DNA of 6,569 nt, taken from a bacterium. GTDB lineage: Bacteria; RBG-13-66-14. Of this stretch, positions 4,727-6,569 are shown piece after piece; position 1 is the first letter of the stretch, and every line of letters starts with the position of its first letter. The position numbers and the translations under genes were made by a program. Location of the stretch: NCBI GenBank assembly GCA_021107695.1, contig JAIOSI010000028.1:1-6569 (forward strand), read 5' to 3'. Below the pieces are notes generated by a model. It was not told where the DNA came from and made no database searches. It saw nothing but the letters and a program-made list of their open reading frames with translations.

Positions 4727-6554
4727 GCACAGTGACCGAAAGCTGTGGAGTTTTGGTCTGGTCGCCCTGATCGCTCTGGGGGGCGGCGTTTTGTGGAATC
4801 TGAGCGGCGGCGAGCTTACCGACGCCGCCCAGCTCCAGCTCCACTATTCCACTCAGCTTCTCAACGGTGAATCCTTTCGTCTTAATCCCCACGACCCGAC
4901 AACCGACGCGGCGGCGAATCCTCTGCTGGTTGCGGCGTTGAGCCTGGGGCGGTGGGTCTTTGGAGCGGATAACGGCATTCTCATTGCCCGGATAATCGGC
5001 ATCGGTCTGCTGATTGGTTACGCCCTCTTCGCCTTCTGGTACGCGCGTCATCTGGGGGCGGATCCACCACGCGCTGGTTTTGTCGCAATTCTGCCGATAC
5101 TGACTCCGTTAATCCTGAGCGGGGCCGGAGGAGCGCACCCGGCGGCCTTCGATGGTCTGCTCCTGCTGGTTGTCGTGTATGGCATCTTGCGCAGTTTCCC
5201 AGTTCTGGTGGCGGCTCTGGTCACCCTGATGTTCACCAGCTATGCGGGAATGTTCGCCGGGTTGCTCCTCTGCGCCGTGGTACCAACGATGGAGGTCATC
5301 AAGCACATCCCGCTCAAAAAGCGCGACCTCTGGCTGCTGCTTCCCTTTGCCCTGGGAGTCATTCGCGCCATCCTCAGTCACTCTCTCTGGGATTCTCCAC
5401 CGCTGGCCGCTGTCCTTTCACCACTTGCCACAACCAGCGGTGCCAGCGTAATGGCGCGCCTGGCACTGATTCTGCGGCTGCCCTTCGATGTGTTCGCCGG
5501 AATCGGCGGCTCGGCGTGGGGGATGCTGCCAGCACTGGCGGCATTTGGACTGATCATCCATCACTTCAATTGGCGGCTGGCAACGGCGACGGGACTATTG
5601 GGAGTGATGCTCACCGCCCTGGTGATGCGGGGAAACGAGCTAATCGTCTTCTGGTTGATTCCGCTGGTTGTGGTGATCATCCCGGTGGTGCTGGGGCGCG
5701 AGTTTTCCCAAAAGCACAAGCTGGTATTAACCGTTGTTGTTGGGCTGCTGATTCTGCTGCCAGCCCTAATCCCTTTCGAAGACAACGGGGAAGAGCGGTT
5801 CCAGCCAGAGTACGACGAGCTGCTTCCTGAGCGCAGCTTTGTGGCAACAACCCTGCCGGGGCATTACCTCAACCTGACCTCCCTGCGAGTAGCAGACCTC
5901 TCCGGCACGACTCCTCCTGACCTCAGCGAAACTCCGTCCCAGTACACGCTACAGCTGGAACACTGGGCGATGGAGACCAAGACCCGCCGTCCGGTTTACC
6001 TGCTGGGAACGGTGGAGAACTGCCAGCTGACCAGAGAGGTCATTCCCGGACTGCGAGCAATCGTCTGGACTCCGCTGGAGCGGCGTAGTGGTCTCTGGGA
6101 GCCGGAAACCCTGGAACAACTGCAGAACAGGCTGCTGATTGAGCGAATAGATGTTGGTGCCGATCCCGCCGCGCTGAAGCGTTTCTCCGTCGAGAGCTAC
6201 GGGACATCGCACAGCTCCTGGGAGCTGCTGGTTCACAACCAACTAATTCGCGGTCGCGAAACCCCGGTGGCGGACACCTGCCTGGTTTACGAAGATACCC
6301 CGGCTCTGCGGCTGGATGTTTCTCTGGTCAGGGGTACGCAGCTGGTCTGCCTGCGAGTGGCAGTGGAGAACGCTCGTGAGCTGGAGGTTCGCGGTGAAGC
6401 GGACAGCGATTCGCTCTTCTTCCAGCTTGAGGAAGACTGCTGGAACGAGCTGGTCTTTCCGGTGAGCAGCGATGCCGCCCTGGCTCGCCTGACCATCAAG
6501 GGGCTGGGCGAAGATGCCCGCTTCTTCCTCGGTACAATCTGGCTATTCCATTAG
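4719..6554 (+). CDS. Polytopic membrane protein, probable GT-C fold glycosyltransferase with C-terminal extracytoplasmic domain
   Basis: This 611-residue protein has about ten or more hydrophobic helices in residues 9-353, then a soluble part of about 258 residues. After the first span, a loop with GELTDAAQLQLHYSTQLL (31-48), then NGESFRLNP (49-57) and a small-residue/Pro-Leu stretch before the second span, matches the layout of GT-C enzymes (Asp near the first loop, Y/H-x-x-x-x-L-x-x-G-x-x-x-x-x-N-P). Such enzymes transfer sugars from lipid-phosphate donors on the outer membrane face. Asp35 is the best candidate catalytic residue. The soluble tail includes residues 367-465, mixed alpha/beta in character, and a terminal beta-rich segment (about 535-611) that could be a small beta-sandwich. 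The start ATG 4719 overlaps the mazG stop (ATGACTAA), implying translational coupling; there is no strong SD. The specific acceptor is unknown and the family call rests on pattern only. Confidence 0.6.
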   Translation: MTKHSDRKLWSFGLVALIALGGGVLWNLSGGELTDAAQLQLHYSTQLLNGESFRLNPHDPTTDAAANPLLVAALSLGRWVFGADNGILIARIIGIGLLIGYALFAFWYARHLGADPPRAGFVAILPILTPLILSGAGGAHPAAFDGLLLLVVVYGILRSFPVLVAALVTLMFTSYAGMFAGLLLCAVVPTMEVIKHIPLKKRDLWLLLPFALGVIRAILSHSLWDSPPLAAVLSPLATTSGASVMARLALILRLPFDVFAGIGGSAWGMLPALAAFGLIIHHFNWRLATATGLLGVMLTALVMRGNELIVFWLIPLVVVIIPVVLGREFSQKHKLVLTVVVGLLILLPALIPFEDNGEERFQPEYDELLPERSFVATTLPGHYLNLTSLRVADLSGTTPPDLSETPSQYTLQLEHWAMETKTRRPVYLLGTVENCQLTREVIPGLRAIVWTPLERRSGLWEPETLEQLQNRLLIERIDVGADPAALKRFSVESYGTSHSSWELLVHNQLIRGRETPVADTCLVYEDTPALRLDVSLVRGTQLVCLRVAVENARELEVRGEADSDSLFFQLEEDCWNELVFPVSSDAALARLTIKGLGEDARFFLGTIWLFH

Positions 6555-6569
6555 ATATTTTTTATGTAG

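Noticed and set aside
6555..6569. T-rich stretch after the last gene as a terminator
   Set aside because: TTTTTT follows the stop but no hairpin precedes it, and the window ends 15 bases on.
1..6569. Mobile elements, tRNA or rRNA genes
   Set aside because: I looked for transposase motifs, terminal repeats and tRNA-like cloverleaf signatures and saw none.

Overview
The window looks like chromosomal DNA from a free-living bacterium. Coding is dense and moderately GC-rich, Shine-Dalgarno (SD) sites precede most genes, and two genes appear to use TTG starts. I see no phage, transposon, CRISPR, rRNA or tRNA signal. A lipoprotein, a bactofilin-like protein and a GT-C type membrane protein fit a bacterium with an elaborate envelope, probably a diderm. 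I cannot name a phylum from sequence alone.

Minus strand, read right to left: an ATP-type 6-phosphofructokinase (3780-2800); a 315-base intergenic region with three spaced 13-bp dyads; a bactofilin-like protein (2484-2059); a small acidic single-span membrane protein (1969-1637); an intergenic hairpin; a seven-motif beta-propeller lipoprotein (1535-576, TTG start); a UUCG-loop terminator (about 525-549); a good sigma70-type promoter (512-484); and a membrane-anchored protein with a probable LytR_C-like segment that runs off the left edge (391-1).

Plus strand: mazG (3899-4726) overlaps by 8 bases a 611-residue polytopic membrane protein resembling GT-C glycosyltransferases (4719-6554). pfk and mazG diverge from a compact 118-bp region in which the two candidate -35 boxes overlap.

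Two themes stand out. pfk and mazG are metabolism and nucleotide housekeeping. The rest is largely cell-envelope: cytoskeletal scaffold, acidic membrane protein, exported propeller lipoprotein, anchored LytR_C-like protein and GT-C protein. The observations most worth checking are a 28-codon open extension of the bactofilin frame beyond its stop, ending 2 bases before the next gene; the dyad array upstream of the bactofilin gene; and an Asn replacing the Mg-binding Asp in the phosphofructokinase GGDGS motif. I see no clearly novel defence or mobile system here.
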